Under the pieces are notes generated by a model. It made no database searches and was not told the origin of the DNA. It saw only the letters and a list, made by a program, of their open reading frames with translations. Below are positions 23,211-35,093 of a stretch of DNA of 64,000 nt, one piece after another. This DNA is from Bryoerythrophyllum caledonicum (Eukaryota > Streptophyta > Bryopsida > Pottiales > Pottiaceae). Position 1 is the first letter of the stretch; every line of letters begins with the position of its first letter. The position numbers and the translations under genes are program-made. Where the stretch lies: positions 5,312,553-5,376,552 of the forward strand of contig OZ020520.1 in NCBI GenBank assembly GCA_963971425.1, written 5' to 3'.

Positions 23211-24041
23211 TATGTGATACTTAGGTGTGGGCGGGGCCTCCAAAAAAAGGCTTGTTCCTTGTATCCTTGTCCCACAATGAGAAACTTGACAAACGCACAC
23301 TCTTTTCACACCGCGAAACTTCCAGACCAAAGTTCTTCACCTATTTGTACATAGAGATATCTACAACTACAAAGATATTTACTGTAATCATAGATCGAAG
23401 AAAAAGCCATCCATCACATCAAATCCTCCTTATTCGGACATTCAAAACTCCGAAATCACCCGAATTGATAGATTTCCACTCCTAAAAACACTCATCAACC
23501 CGTCATCTCATCCATCCCCCAAAAACATTCATCCAAAAAAGCTGAGATGGATGAATATCCTCGTAATACCCGCCAAGTATCTGCTCTCACTGCAGCCTAA
23601 GTAACACCACGGTATCATCCGGAAAGTGGATACAGCGGATCCTAAAACCACCCGTCCATCTAAATCTAAAATAGTATAGATTTGAGAGACTTCCTTGCTG
23701 AGTAGGGCTACATTATGTTGGTTTTCGAAACTGTGACGGCATAAGGTCGTCGTCCTCAACACCGGTCTCGGCCGATACTAGTCTGATACCGCCAGTATAA
23801 CCGGATGTTAGTGGCATGGTAACCGCATGATACCCTTCTGATACTTGGGCAGTCACAATGTGAATGCTCTTCCTGTGCGAAGATCATACTTAAAGAGCCC
23901 TGAATTTGTTGTTTGAGTTTGTCTTTGGTTGCAGAGTTGCGGAGTGCTTTGTGTTGAGAGATAGGCTGTCGTTATGTTGTGGTTTTATTGCTTGTTTTCT
24001 TGAGAGAATTCATATTGAGAGGAGTCAGGAGGAGTGGAGCG
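23211..24041. other. Intergenic region upstream of the GDSL gene
   Basis: No gene or known element recognised. The last 150-200 bases should contain the promoter and 5' leader of the GDSL esterase (AGAG-rich near 23955-24010). Confidence 0.5.
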
Positions 24042-26300
24042 ATGGCGATTGCGAGAGAGAGAGGTGTTGGTGGCCAGAGCTATGGACTGGCGAAGTTCTC
24101 GGGAGTTGGAGTCATGCTGATGCTGGTCCTGATTGGCGTTAGGTTCTGCACTGCGGAGCTTGAGAACTGTAGTTTCTCGGCTGTGTACTCGTTCGGTGAC
24201 TCGTTGACGGACAATGGAAACGCCATTGCTGCGTTGCCGGAGCAGTTCATTGACTCGGAGGAGAATCCGAATGGAGTGAACTTCCCGCATCATGCGGCGG
24301 ATCGGTACTGTGATGGCCGGTTGCTCGTTGACTATATCGGTACGTTTAGCTGTGAGGTTCTTGGCTGATCAAATTCTATATGAGCTTCTGGTTGTAGATT
24401 CCGTTTTGGCATACTGAATCGATTGTCATGAGAATCGCTTACTGCATCAATATTTTTTTTGGTGACGAAGTCATTGGTAATGTGAAGTTTCTGTGACATA
24501 GCACATGTTTCATGCACTGTTTCTTGAAGCTCAACTTCATGTTTATCGAATGCGATGCTCGCCTGGTGAGATCATTGTACGCAGCCTTAGAGGCTTCCGT
24601 GTCCTTTTATCGCTGTTCTTGTGCAGCGTTTGGAGTGCGAAGGAAGCCGAACTATGCCATCCTCAGAAGTATTGCAGCGGACTTCACTTACGGTGCAAAC
24701 TTTGCTTTCGCTGGAGCGACAGCACGTAATAACACCGAGTGGCGCCAAATGTCCGGGTTCAACAGTCCTTTCTCATTAAATCGTCAAGTGTCTTGGCTGG
24801 AACGCTATAAAGTTCGCCTGCAGTTTTACTACGAGCAAATCGGTGCGTAGTAAGGAAAACTTTGGTTTCGTCTCAACGAAATTGCATCTGTAGGGATAAT
24901 TATTCTTCCTGCTAACTATCTATTTGAGAAATCAGGCTTAATAGACATATCGGTTATATTGGCCACGTTAGAAGCCATGAAAAGTACTTTTAAGTCTGAC
25001 TATTATTCACTCTATCGTGTTATTTCTTTAGGGTGTAGTATTAGAAACAATATGGTGTTCTTAGTTATGAGTTATCTGTTCCTTCGATCTATTCTGTCAG
25101 TTGATGATCTCTCTGTATGGGAACTCATGTCATGTTGCGTTGATGTCATTTCGCAGCTGTTAACCAGTCCCTGCCATCCGTGGACTCCCTCAATACTTCC
25201 TTGTACTACGTGAATGCTGGGTTTCAGGATTACTTTTTCCCACTCTACTACAAGAATTTGACCGCTTCGGAGACTCGCGAACTTGTGGATTCAGTTGTTG
25301 ACGCAATCATCACAGCAGTACAGGTACATCAGCTCCTTACTTTTCGTGCCGTGGACGGCCCGGAAGCTGCTCTAGGAACTCCTGTGGTACACATTTTGAT
25401 GAATTACTATTGATTAAAATAGGTAGATCTAAATCAGTGTATTTCCTGCTCTTGACATGGTGTGCATTGTTCAATTATGCAGCGAATTTTCGCATTTGGT
25501 GCGAGGACCTTCATGATCGTGAACCTGCCGCCACTGGGATGTTTACCAGCTCTGCTAACACTTTATCCTGAGGAAGATTCCGAGCGATACGACACTTACG
25601 GGTGTTTGGACGGTTTGAACAATATAAGCAAGAGTCATAACGCTCTCCTTCGCAGCCGCGTTAAAGAGCTTCGTAGCAACTACACGACCGCTGCATTCTA
25701 CCTCGCCGATTACTATAACGTGTATAGGGACGTACTAAAATCACCAGCTGCGTACGGTAATTACATCTCAGATGCTATTAGTATTTATATCTACCACCAG
25801 AAGTGAACTTGAAGCATTTCAATTTCCCGTCGTGGCTATGATTTGAAGTACTAACCGTAAACAAAAAGAGCGTGATGTTCTTGAATTTCTTCACATTAAC
25901 TAAGGAATTGACATGAGACCTGGTTGGATTGTTCCCAGGTATTTCAGAGACGTTAACAGCTTGCTGCGGCTATGGCGGTTCTTACACTTTCAATCAAAGC
26001 TTATTCTGTACACACTCCGGGGTCGTGAATGGTTCCTCAGTCGATTTGGTGTACCCTTGCTTGAATTCTACTACGCATCTAAGCTGGGACGGGATCCATC
26101 CTACGGCGCAGATGAACTGGATAGCCGCAACCGCATTTTTTAATGGAACGCATATCACACCAGACAAAGGATTCAACTGTGCGGCGGATTACAGCAACTG
26201 GTGGGTGCTTCATGACCGGTACATCCACACGGATTGCTTCACGAAGAGTTGCTCTAGCTTTGATCAAGCTCTAAAAAGAATTCATCCTGGACATCATTAA
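24042..26300 (+). CDS. GDSL esterase/lipase, five exons
   Basis: A secreted SGNH-fold hydrolase of the large plant GDSL family, acting on ester bonds of lipids or cell-wall polysaccharides. Exons are 24042-24339, 24627-24842, 25157-25323, 25483-25756 and 25939-26300; every junction is GT-AG and in phase, giving 438 residues. A signal peptide (VMLMLVLIGVRFCTA) precedes block I, AVYSFGDSLTDNGN, with the nucleophile Ser. Block II is GANFAFAGAT, and block V is LSWDGIHPTAQMN with the catalytic Asp and His. In block III the usual G-x-N-D reads G-F-Q-D (exon 3, about 25215-25230), so the oxyanion-hole Asn is Gln. ATG 24042 is chosen because it places the signal peptide at the N-terminus; an in-frame upstream start is less convincing. 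The acyl substrate cannot be deduced. The gene is convergent with FY. Confidence 0.92.
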
Positions 26301-26998
26301 ACTGAAAATTTCAGAGTGATACAAGCGTTATCCGTGATAAGTGCTAGTTGTTAACACCAATACTGTTCTTAATTCAACAACTGTATCATTCGCAGGTACA
26401 ATTGAGTTCAGACTCGACAAGGAAGATTCCGGACTCCGACGCCCAAGGTACCATCAGAAAATGTACAACCTCTAACCCAATGCTAGATAGTGACGAAGTC
26501 TGGCAGATACACAATGGAAGTTTCTACCTGCAGCGTGATTGCTACTTAGGAATAGCTTACTTGCATTCAATAACTGCCAGAGGACAGAAGGAACGACATG
26601 AAGAGCTCCTTTAAAAACTCTCCCAGCAGTTCAAAGCACCATTCCATCCTCATTTCATCGCAATGGATGCTTCTTCCCTCTTATCACCGTAGCTTCCAAT
26701 TCGTAGTGTGAAACATTTGAATTCTAGGGATTAACCTCACAGAAGTCCAGAACTGACTTCTGTAGGATAAACTTGTCATTCCAAACCCCGGTCGTGTACT
26801 CATTCTCTGGCCAGATAATCCATCTCTTCCTCCAACTTGGAGTGACGCTAAACATTTACAACCTAGTCAGCCTCTACAACGACGAGGGAGCGCTGCAATT
26901 GTCACATGCCCTCTGATCAAAACGTGATGTTGCATTTCGACACGACCATCGTCAGGCGGTGTTGTCAAACAATAAATGTAGAGGAGTCAGAGGAGGAT
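26301..26998. other. Convergent 3' intergenic region (GDSL and FY)
   Basis: About 700 bp between the stop codons of two convergent genes. It probably holds both 3' UTRs. No other feature recognised. Confidence 0.6.
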
Positions 26999-29900
26999 TC
27001 AACCGTGAGGAGGAGGTCCGGGTGGTGGATGAGTGTGAGGGGGCCCGCCCAGGGCCATTGCCATGTTCATCCCCACGTTCATGCCCATGCTCACATTCAT
27101 GCCGTGCGCTCGCATGTCGATCATGTTTGGTGGAGCACCTCCCTGCAACAAGCAACTCCAGTCGTTAGTTCCAGGTACATCTGAAGGTGAAGATTGAAGA
27201 ATGGGTTCCATTAGCCCTCCCGGAAAGGATTCACCCTCCGGAGGATGCCATGACACCCACTGGTATTTAGTTTTTCTGGATACAGAAGCAGACAGGGGAG
27301 AGGTGCATTCACATACCTGATAAGGCAAGGGGGGTGGCCCAGACACCATTTGGCCGGGCATGGTCATGTAGGGGCCAGGAACGACGCCCATACCCGGAGA
27401 CCGTCCCATGTACCCTTGCGATGCGCCTTGCATGAAGTCACCGCGCATGGGAGGTGGACCCAAGGGCGGAGGAGGGCGGAGCTGACCCTGAGGAGACTGG
27501 CCCGGGGAGTTCATTTGGTTCTGCATGTGCTGGTTCGGCATCATGATGTTTGGCTGGGCAGGTCTGCTTAGGAGGGGTTGTTGGGATTGAGTCTGGTTCT
27601 GGGCAGGGCGTTGGGGAGGCGGCGGAAGCGACTGAGGCCTTTGTTGTGGCTGCTGGTGCTGGTGCTGGAATTGATGCTGCTGTGGTTGCTGGAACATGTT
27701 GGGGTAGGGAGTGGAAGGTGGATGGGGCCCTCGCTGGTTGGGGTTCTGGTTGGAAGCGGGTGGCAACGGTAACCTTCCGGCCACCACTGGCTCCAAGGCC
27801 ATGCCCACGCCTGGGATTGCGCCCTCCCCGCGAGTAGGACCGCCGCCGGTGTTTGAACCTGCTGAGTTCTGGCCTTGTAACTGCGAATCGTTTGCACCTG
27901 CGCCTGGTGGAAATACACAGTGTAAAGCATCCGGGAGATTTGAAGTCCTACAGTGCAGCTGGGATAAGAAGCCAGAATGAATGCGTTTCAAAATAAGAAA
28001 GTTCTTTTGCACCTTGAGCATGAGCGTTGCTTTGTCTGCTGTCCCGAAGGGTCTCCCCAGGGCGGTTGCGGCACCAGAACTTCGTGGTGTGGTCGTTACT
28101 CCCGCTGTCAAATGCAGGACGACGTGGGATATCAGAAAGAAGATATTCCAACTCTTTGCAAAGTATATGTTCGAGCGCGTTTGTTGACGTGTGTGGAGAA
28201 CATGTATTGGCTGAAACTCCAATTGCGTGGCATTGAATCCACGATCGTGAAAGAGGAAACAGAAAAAAGAGAGTGAACAATACCTGCATAAAATATGCCC
28301 CATTGGATGCCAAGCCAGGTCCCAGACGCTGCTTTCATGTGCATTTGCTACTTCCGCTTGTGGTCCTTCATGCCTATTTTAAATCCCACAACAAACAACG
28401 AAGAGATTTCAGACACAGGAACTACTGGTTGGTTGTGAATAACGAAAAGCTACAAAAGGAATAAGGTTTGGCTCTCACCCTGCAAGCCAATGAATAATAC
28501 TACCATCATAACTCCCGCTGACAAAAAGGTCCTCATGGAATGGATGCCAAGCCAAAGCTGTTTCCAGACAAAAGCAAGCTCGTATTAGCAAACAGCGCCC
28601 CATGAAGTCACCAACTGCACAAGAATGCTCGACAGAAAACTGTTAAATAGCGAGCTGTTAAAGAAGATGACATACATGTGACTTCCTTCCGATGCCCTCG
28701 GTAGGATTCCAACTCCTTCAATGTGCGGATATCGTACAGCTGTCAACACAAAAGAAATTATTAGCATACTTTACTTCAAGGTGAGAATGTCACCACTAAT
28801 ACCAGTTTACATACACAAAAGCTAAGGGTAATACCTTAATAGTTTGATCTCGAGATGCAGTCAGCACCCAGTTGCCGTTGCTATTCCATTTCACTGATAA
28901 AACTGTATTTTTATGTCCATGTCTGCGAAACGAGCAACATCAATGACTATACCCGAACAGAGCCAACAGCTTCACAACCGCAGCGCCAACTCGCCATGAC
29001 AGCAAGATAACTCATCGTTCATAATTGTTCCTAATATTCAAACAAGATAGGGCTATGCTCTTGAAGGACCAGTTTGTTATGCAACGTGGTCCAAGGGGCC
29101 AAAACATAAAAGGAGGGGAGGGCTTACAAAGTACAAAGTTCCCGTCCGGTCTTGGCATCCCAGAGTTTCACTAGATTGTCCTTTGCACCTGAACCATTTC
29201 CCAGTGTTAGATCATATCCTGACAGTACCCTTTGATGCGCAGACACACTATACAACCATGAGATGAGAGCATCGTTTTTATCAACCTACCAGACACAAGA
29301 AGTGCTTTTTGAGGATGCCAGTCCACGCTCTTAACATCCCAGCCGTGTCCTGCAAAGGTAAAACCCACAAGACTCAATCATGAGTATTTATTTCCCCAGG
29401 AGTAGGAAGACGAACATGCTGTTAGTCCCAGCTGGCCTGAAGTCTGGCAGGTGATCAGTCTCTAAATGACATAAGCTTCAAAAAAACCCTAGTATCTTGC
29501 AAGAGACGGAAAACACAAACTTTTCAAGTTTAGGCATCAACATATGATGTATACCAGTAAATGACCTTTCTTCTTGACAACGGGCAAAATCCCATACTTT
29601 GACAGTAGTGTCATCGGAACATGAACAGAACTTCAGGTCTGTACTTGAGAAGCTGCCACGAGTAGCAAGAAAAAATATAACAATACGGGCAATTATGAGC
29701 ATGGATGTGATCAATTTAAATCATGTAATAGTAAAGCCTGTGCATAATTTTTCAACACTGGGAACTAAAGTTAGTAAAGCCTGTGCATGATTTTTTCGCT
29801 ACAATCTTCTTGCCGCCACCACTTCCCTAAAGTAATATATGAAATACATTCAAGCGTAAGATGATACTAAATCATGCTATTATGGTATCAGGCATTCGTA

Positions 29901-32077
29901 CGTACCTCAAGTCTCGCACTGCCTCTTTGTGTGCAGTTTTGTTGGCCTTGACATTGTTCATGTTTGTCTGCCAATACCTGCGACGATAAATCATTAACTC
30001 ATGTCATGAAGCAACAAAAGTTCCACTTCATAATTTTATGCAAGATCAAAATAGAGTTAAGTACGGTTTGAAATCTCAAATCGGATCTGTGAAAAAAAGA
30101 AGACCTGGAAAACACTTACTTAATACAACCACCATCATCACCAGTCACCATCCAATTCTCATTGTGACTCCATACCATTGATCGGACTGCAAGATCATGT
30201 GCCTGCAAGTTCAGGCAGAAATAGAAATTAGTGGCAGAGCTAATATAATACACACGAACCGCCACAACAAAATCCCTGACTTTCAGCCACAATAGTTCAC
30301 AGGTCGTTAACTACCTGTAAAATCATCTCGAAATTGAACGACTGCCCATTCCAGAGTGTAAACTCTCCACTTTGTGACCCTGTGATCAGCCTCCGTCCGT
30401 TGGGAGTCCACTGCAATCAACATAATGCCATCAGTCCACGGTTTTAATCAGTACTCAAAACGTGGATGAAGCGCCGTTAAGCAAAAGTAAATAAACCATA
30501 ACTGAACTTCAATAGAAGAGGACTTTACCAGCACTCGATTGATTGAACACCGCACTTTATTTGTTGACGGGTGCACGAACTTCGTGGTGAAACTGGTCGC
30601 AGGGTTATCAGGATACGCTACCGTCGGAAGCATCTGTTATAAACAAATTCATCAACAGTACGGATCAAACGAGTCGGCAAGAGGAAAATTCCTAATATTA
30701 ACCCAAGAGAAACCGCAACGGTTGTCTGCATATCTTACCGAAGTTACACATTCTGATTAGACAGGTCTATATTAAACGAATGGTGTATTCATCCTGAGGA
30801 CGACCAAAGCCCCGAAAACCCCTCAAAGTGAAAGGCACGACCGTAAATGAAAAGTTCACTTAGTACTAAACCCATGGAGCAAGAGATTGCCTACATCGAC
30901 AGCAGCAGCTGAGGTAGGCTGCAATGCAGGGGCATCCTGACAATCGCGCTGCCAAGTTCGATTCTGTAAAAAAATTCGTAGAGATAAGCACTTGCACCTC
31001 TTCTCGACGAAAAACCCTGCACCACTGAAACTCTTCTTCCCATTCTATTCACGCATGAATCTCCAAATATATAATCACATGAATGCAGCACACGGAACAA
31101 GCATCAACAAAAGCTTGATGACCAAATAACCTGGATATAGCGCACAACTGTAGAGCTGTAATCGACAGTCCTCCGATGGACAGGCTTCCGCATCCGTTTC
31201 CCTGCAGCCAACAATACTTGAGCTTAAGCACTACAACTCTTCACTAATCCACTAATAAGAAGAGTTGTGAATATACCGTTCAAATATGTGACCTGCCGTC
31301 GCAATGAGTAATTAATCCCCGTTATTTATCATCATAAAATTTGACAGGAGATCAAAACAACTTTATCTCCTTATATCCTTAATGATTATAAATAGAGACG
31401 AATTCAGTAAAGGTTTGGCAACTGTACAAAGAGCAAAAAATCCCTGCTCTTCATCGCACGACCCGCTTCTGCACAGCACGGAGCCTCCTGCACCCGCACA
31501 GGGCTTGCCAAGTTCCTCTTCCGTAATACACAGAGATCGATAAAACCTCAAAACCAATCACTATGCACAAAAACAAACTCATCGCAACAACAACAACAAC
31601 AACAACAACAACCAGCCAGCCAGCATTCAACATCTCAACATCAGCACGACCAAAATTCACACAACAAACTCAACTTTATCCAAGACAGAATAAAGATGGC
31701 AAAAAAACTCGAAACAAGAAGTCCAATCGCGGCTCCAAAACCTAGACGAAATTCGACTTCTCCAAACAGCAGAGCAGTGATCGCAACGAAAACCTTAACC
31801 AGCATTACGTTCTTAGCCAGCATTATGTTCTTAGCCAGAATTATGTTCTAAGCCAGCATTAGGTTCTTAACACGGAGCGCAACGACGATCGCCTCAATCC
31901 ATCACAGACAAAAATCACGAAGCGCAATCACGCACCATCGAAGATGACATTATTGCGGCCGAATTCCGCCGGCGCGGCCCCCGGAGGAGCAGCAGCGGAG
32001 GAAGGCGCGCTGGCGGGAGGGGCCGGGGGAGCGCGGAGGAAGTCGTGGCTCTGCTGCATCTGTGGCCCCTCCATCAT
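26999..32077 (-). CDS. FY: FY, WD40 polyadenylation factor (WDR33/Pfs2 homologue), 17 exons
   Basis: Subunit of the cleavage and polyadenylation specificity factor that helps recognise the AAUAAA signal; in Arabidopsis FY partners FCA in flowering control. Exons (descending) are 31936-32077, 31131-31201, 30895-30963, 30529-30633, 30315-30410, 30120-30202, 29906-29977, 29555-29652, 29290-29349, 29128-29188, 28835-28922, 28676-28739, 28479-28557, 28284-28373, 28013-28104, 27317-27897 and 26999-27142. Phases close throughout, giving 664 residues (Arabidopsis FY about 650). The start is [18 protein letters not shown], followed by [20 protein letters not shown]. Seven WD repeats follow, including [15 protein letters not shown] and [17 protein letters not shown]. 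The Pro/Gln/Met-rich tail has a GPPPLPY motif resembling the PPLPP sites bound by the FCA WW domain. No defect seen. Confidence 0.97.
31580..31612 (+). repeat. (CAA)n microsatellite in FY intron 1
   Basis: About ten CAA units inside the first intron of FY. It is the same trinucleotide as the long array at 40155-40370 but not otherwise connected. Confidence 0.85.
31793..31872 (+). repeat. About 20-bp tandem repeat in FY intron 1
   Basis: Four imperfect units built on AGCCAGCATTATGTTCTT follow one another close to the 5' splice site of FY intron 1. Confidence 0.75.
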
Positions 32078-32339
32078 GGCGACCGCCGCGCCCTGGACTG
32101 TTGCTGTTGTTCCCGGCCTCCTCCGATTGCAGCTGCTGTGTGCGCTGCGCCTCTACGTCGTCCTCGCCCTCGCCCTCGCTCCTTCTGCGTCCGCCATGCC
32201 TTCTTCTTCTTCTTCTTCTTCTTCTTCTTCTTCGTCGTCGTCCTCTGCGACAACAATCTGCGCGGAGCTCGAGCTTCACAACAATTAGGCTTTCAGGGGA
32301 CGATGACGAGGGAACTTTAAGGGTTAAAAGAATAAAGCT

Positions 32340-32545
32340 AGAAAAAATAAAATCTAAAGTTAAAGTAAAAGCTAAAGCTAAAGTTGGACGATGTTGTCGG
32401 GGGACGAGGAGGCAAGGATAGTACATGGATGGGTAAATCAATAGGTAAAACTAATAAAATTTCTAATGTGAAAGTAAAAGTAAAAGTACAAGTAAAAGTA
32501 ACGGTAAAAGTATGGGTACGAGTACGAGTGAAAGTAAGGGATTGT
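32340..32545 (+). repeat. Hexanucleotide arrays (AAAGTA/AAAGCT type)
   Basis: Two arrays of degenerate hexamers: AAAGTTAAAGTAAAAGCT-like units at about 32356-32383 and GTAAAA/GTACGA units at about 32465-32540. They lie about 300-450 bp upstream of the FY start codon. Confidence 0.8.
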
Positions 32546-33667
32546 GAAGGGCATTTGCATGAGTATGTGTGGAATTTTGTGATATTGGGAGACTTTTTGG
32601 AGACTATTGACGTGGCCGGTGTTTTGATGTGGTATACGTATTATTCAGGTTTAGAGGTATCTCTATATTTTGGCGGTATGAGCTTCTTCAGGGAGGTGGG
32701 CCTTTGTCTTTATGGAATTCTCTCATTTTTTTGGCCCTCTCGTTTAAAGGGGTCTAGAGGCTTTTTTAAATGAAAAAAATTCGGCAATTTTGGGACCAGC
32801 GGCCTTTAGATAGTATCTGAGACCCCTTTTTGCTTTAGATAGGTCTTCCACCCAAACTTGAAATAGGGGTCATTGTTACCTTACCCCTCTACTCCACAAG
32901 CTTGTACCACCAAATTATAGAGGTCCAATTTAGAGTAGCCATGGACTCGGATGAATGCGGTTTGGTGTTCAGGTGATGTTTGTTTGACCTTCTATAGATT
33001 TTGGAAATATTGGTGCCCCAGTATTTCTTTCCCTTCAGAATATGTTTTCCTAAGTGTTTGATACCCTAAGTAATTGTTTCCTTACGATACCATGTCCTAC
33101 GTTATTCTTGGTCTGGCAAGGCAATCTCTTCGTCTTCGACTCCTCTTGTTGTTCTGCCATTGCGACGCGGCGTAACTTTGTGGATTGAGGACAGCAAGAT
33201 GATCGCGCACGCGAGATCACCCGACAACGCCAGCGCGCGGGGCGTTTGCATTTTCTCTGGCGGAGCTCTTGTACATATCCAATTTCGTTGCCATTGTCCA
33301 TCGTCTAAAAACCATATTGTTGCTAGCGGGTTGTGGCCCTAGCTCCTTGCCACGTATCAACACATGCTTCACATGGACAAGGAGGTATCATCCGAGTATT
33401 GTTGGGTTCCATCCATAAATATACCTCCTCATCTTTTTTTAGAACGATATTATATAGATTAGAAATATTTAATAAGTATTTACACAAACTATATTTTTAG
33501 GGACTACAAGAGGAATATGCAAGCAGCATCACGCAGTAGGGGGTGACTATGGAGGCACGCATTGAGCGGCTCCAAAAGGAGAGGAAAGTGAGCTTGAAAC
33601 CGAAAAAAGAATATATGGAGCCGTAAAAATGGAACACTCATTTGGAAGAAAAATTGAGTGGTCTATG

Positions 33668-33735
33668 CAAGGAGTTGAGTGGCATGTTCAAGGAGCTCAG
33701 TGGCCCGTTCAAGGAGCTGAGTGGCATGTCCACAC
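33668..33735 (+). repeat. 21-bp minisatellite, three units
   Basis: Three in-frame 21-base units of the form AAGGAGCTGAGTGGCATGTT plus C encode repeated KELSGMF heptads. Two more units occur at about 34249-34284. The surrounding frame (starting near 33549, MEARIERLQKER) soon stops, so this looks like the remnant of a coiled-coil protein or transposon. Confidence 0.65.
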
Positions 33736-35093
33736 TACAAGCAATCATGTCGCTCCTCACTCAGAGTACCCCCACCCTACCCGCCCTTGAGTCACGGTGG
33801 GAGGAGGTTAAATAAAGACCGTAGATCGTAGTAAGAGTCGTAATTCCTACAACCTCACGTTGCTTGTTCAATGCAAATAGTCGAAAGTTTGTCCCGTGCG
33901 GTACTTTGTGAGAATAAGGAGCAGATGCTGCAAATGGACCAATACCCTACTCTCGGTCAGGTGCTCTGGGCGCGCTCGCCCCATGGAATGAAGTGTCCGC
34001 GTGCTGGGGCTAGACCCCACCGGACGCCGAGCCCGCCCATCTCATGCGACTCGTGGGTGATAGGGGCTCAAACCCGGCCTCCAACCCCACCAAGTTTGCC
34101 AACAGGTGGACTTGTCTCAAAAAGTGTCGCCCTTCACTTATGTAGAATGTGAAAAAGGGTGGATTTTTTTGTTTTTGGTGACCTGACTAACTCACCAACT
34201 TCTATAATACTTAGAATATTAAGTGAGAGGCAACAAGGTTGCTAGTAGTGTCAAAGAGCTGAATGGCATGTTCAAGGAGCTGAGTAAGTAGTGGAAGCAA
34301 GATTAGGAGGGGCCGAAGCGAGAGCAGGAGGAGCAAAACCGGGGAGGCCAAACATATTTTGGAGGAGCAAGAGTGGTGGAAGTGTGTTTTGCAGAAGAAG
34401 AGTGTGGATGAGTACAAGGAGAATGAATTATCTTGGAAGAAATTTTCACAGTTGACGTTGAATTTGTGTCTCAGCTATTTTGATGTGCCCTTTGACAGGT
34501 GTGGATCTTCGTTGTCCCTAATAGAGCAAGGGTTGTCCCCAAGACCTCGTCTTGACAATACTTAGTTGCAAGAAACCATGTCTCGAGTATCATCGTAGGT
34601 ATCAGCCACCGGAGCAGAGGCAGGACGAGGATGGGTGTTGAGTAGCTCCGCATTTCCTGGTGAGGAGGGTTCAAAGTGTTAGACAAATTCTGTCCCACAA
34701 GGCAGTAAGAGGTGCTGGTCCTTACTCGCAAGCCCACTTGTGTGTGTCAAAATTTGTTGAATGGTGTGGGAAGTACATACATGTGTTGGGATAGGGCTTA
34801 TTGGATTAGAATTAGATTGGATCTTGCAAAAAGGTTGTTGGAAACTGGAGGTTATGATCTATGAGGTAGATCTGCAGCGGGCCCTGTGTTGGACTAGATC
34901 AGTAGCAACCGTTCCACGATCTTCACCGCAAGTTCCAAATCTAAGATCTAGATCTGAGTAGGGTAAAGGTACTTACACACTCTACACTTGAACCATCCGA
35001 ACCAGACCTCATTCAAGAAGATGCTGCACAAGTTCAAGCCGCCCAACCAACGACAACCAGATATTTTTTCCTTACCACACTCTTGCTTATCAG

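Larger units (their letters stand above)
32078..34613. other. FY upstream region and repeat-bearing intergenic DNA
   Basis: Contains a (TTC)n tract at about 32201-32232 (GAA in the FY sense, in the presumptive 5' UTR), GTAAAA-type hexamer arrays (32340-32545), and 21-bp minisatellites (33668-33735 and near 34250). Frames near 33550-34470 are short, interrupted and not recognised; they could be a dead transposon. No supported gene. Confidence 0.55.

Noticed and set aside
33950-34140. tRNA-derived SINE, because of GGGGCTCAAACCCGG resembling a B box
   Set aside because: No credible A box at the right distance and no cloverleaf; a single motif is too weak.
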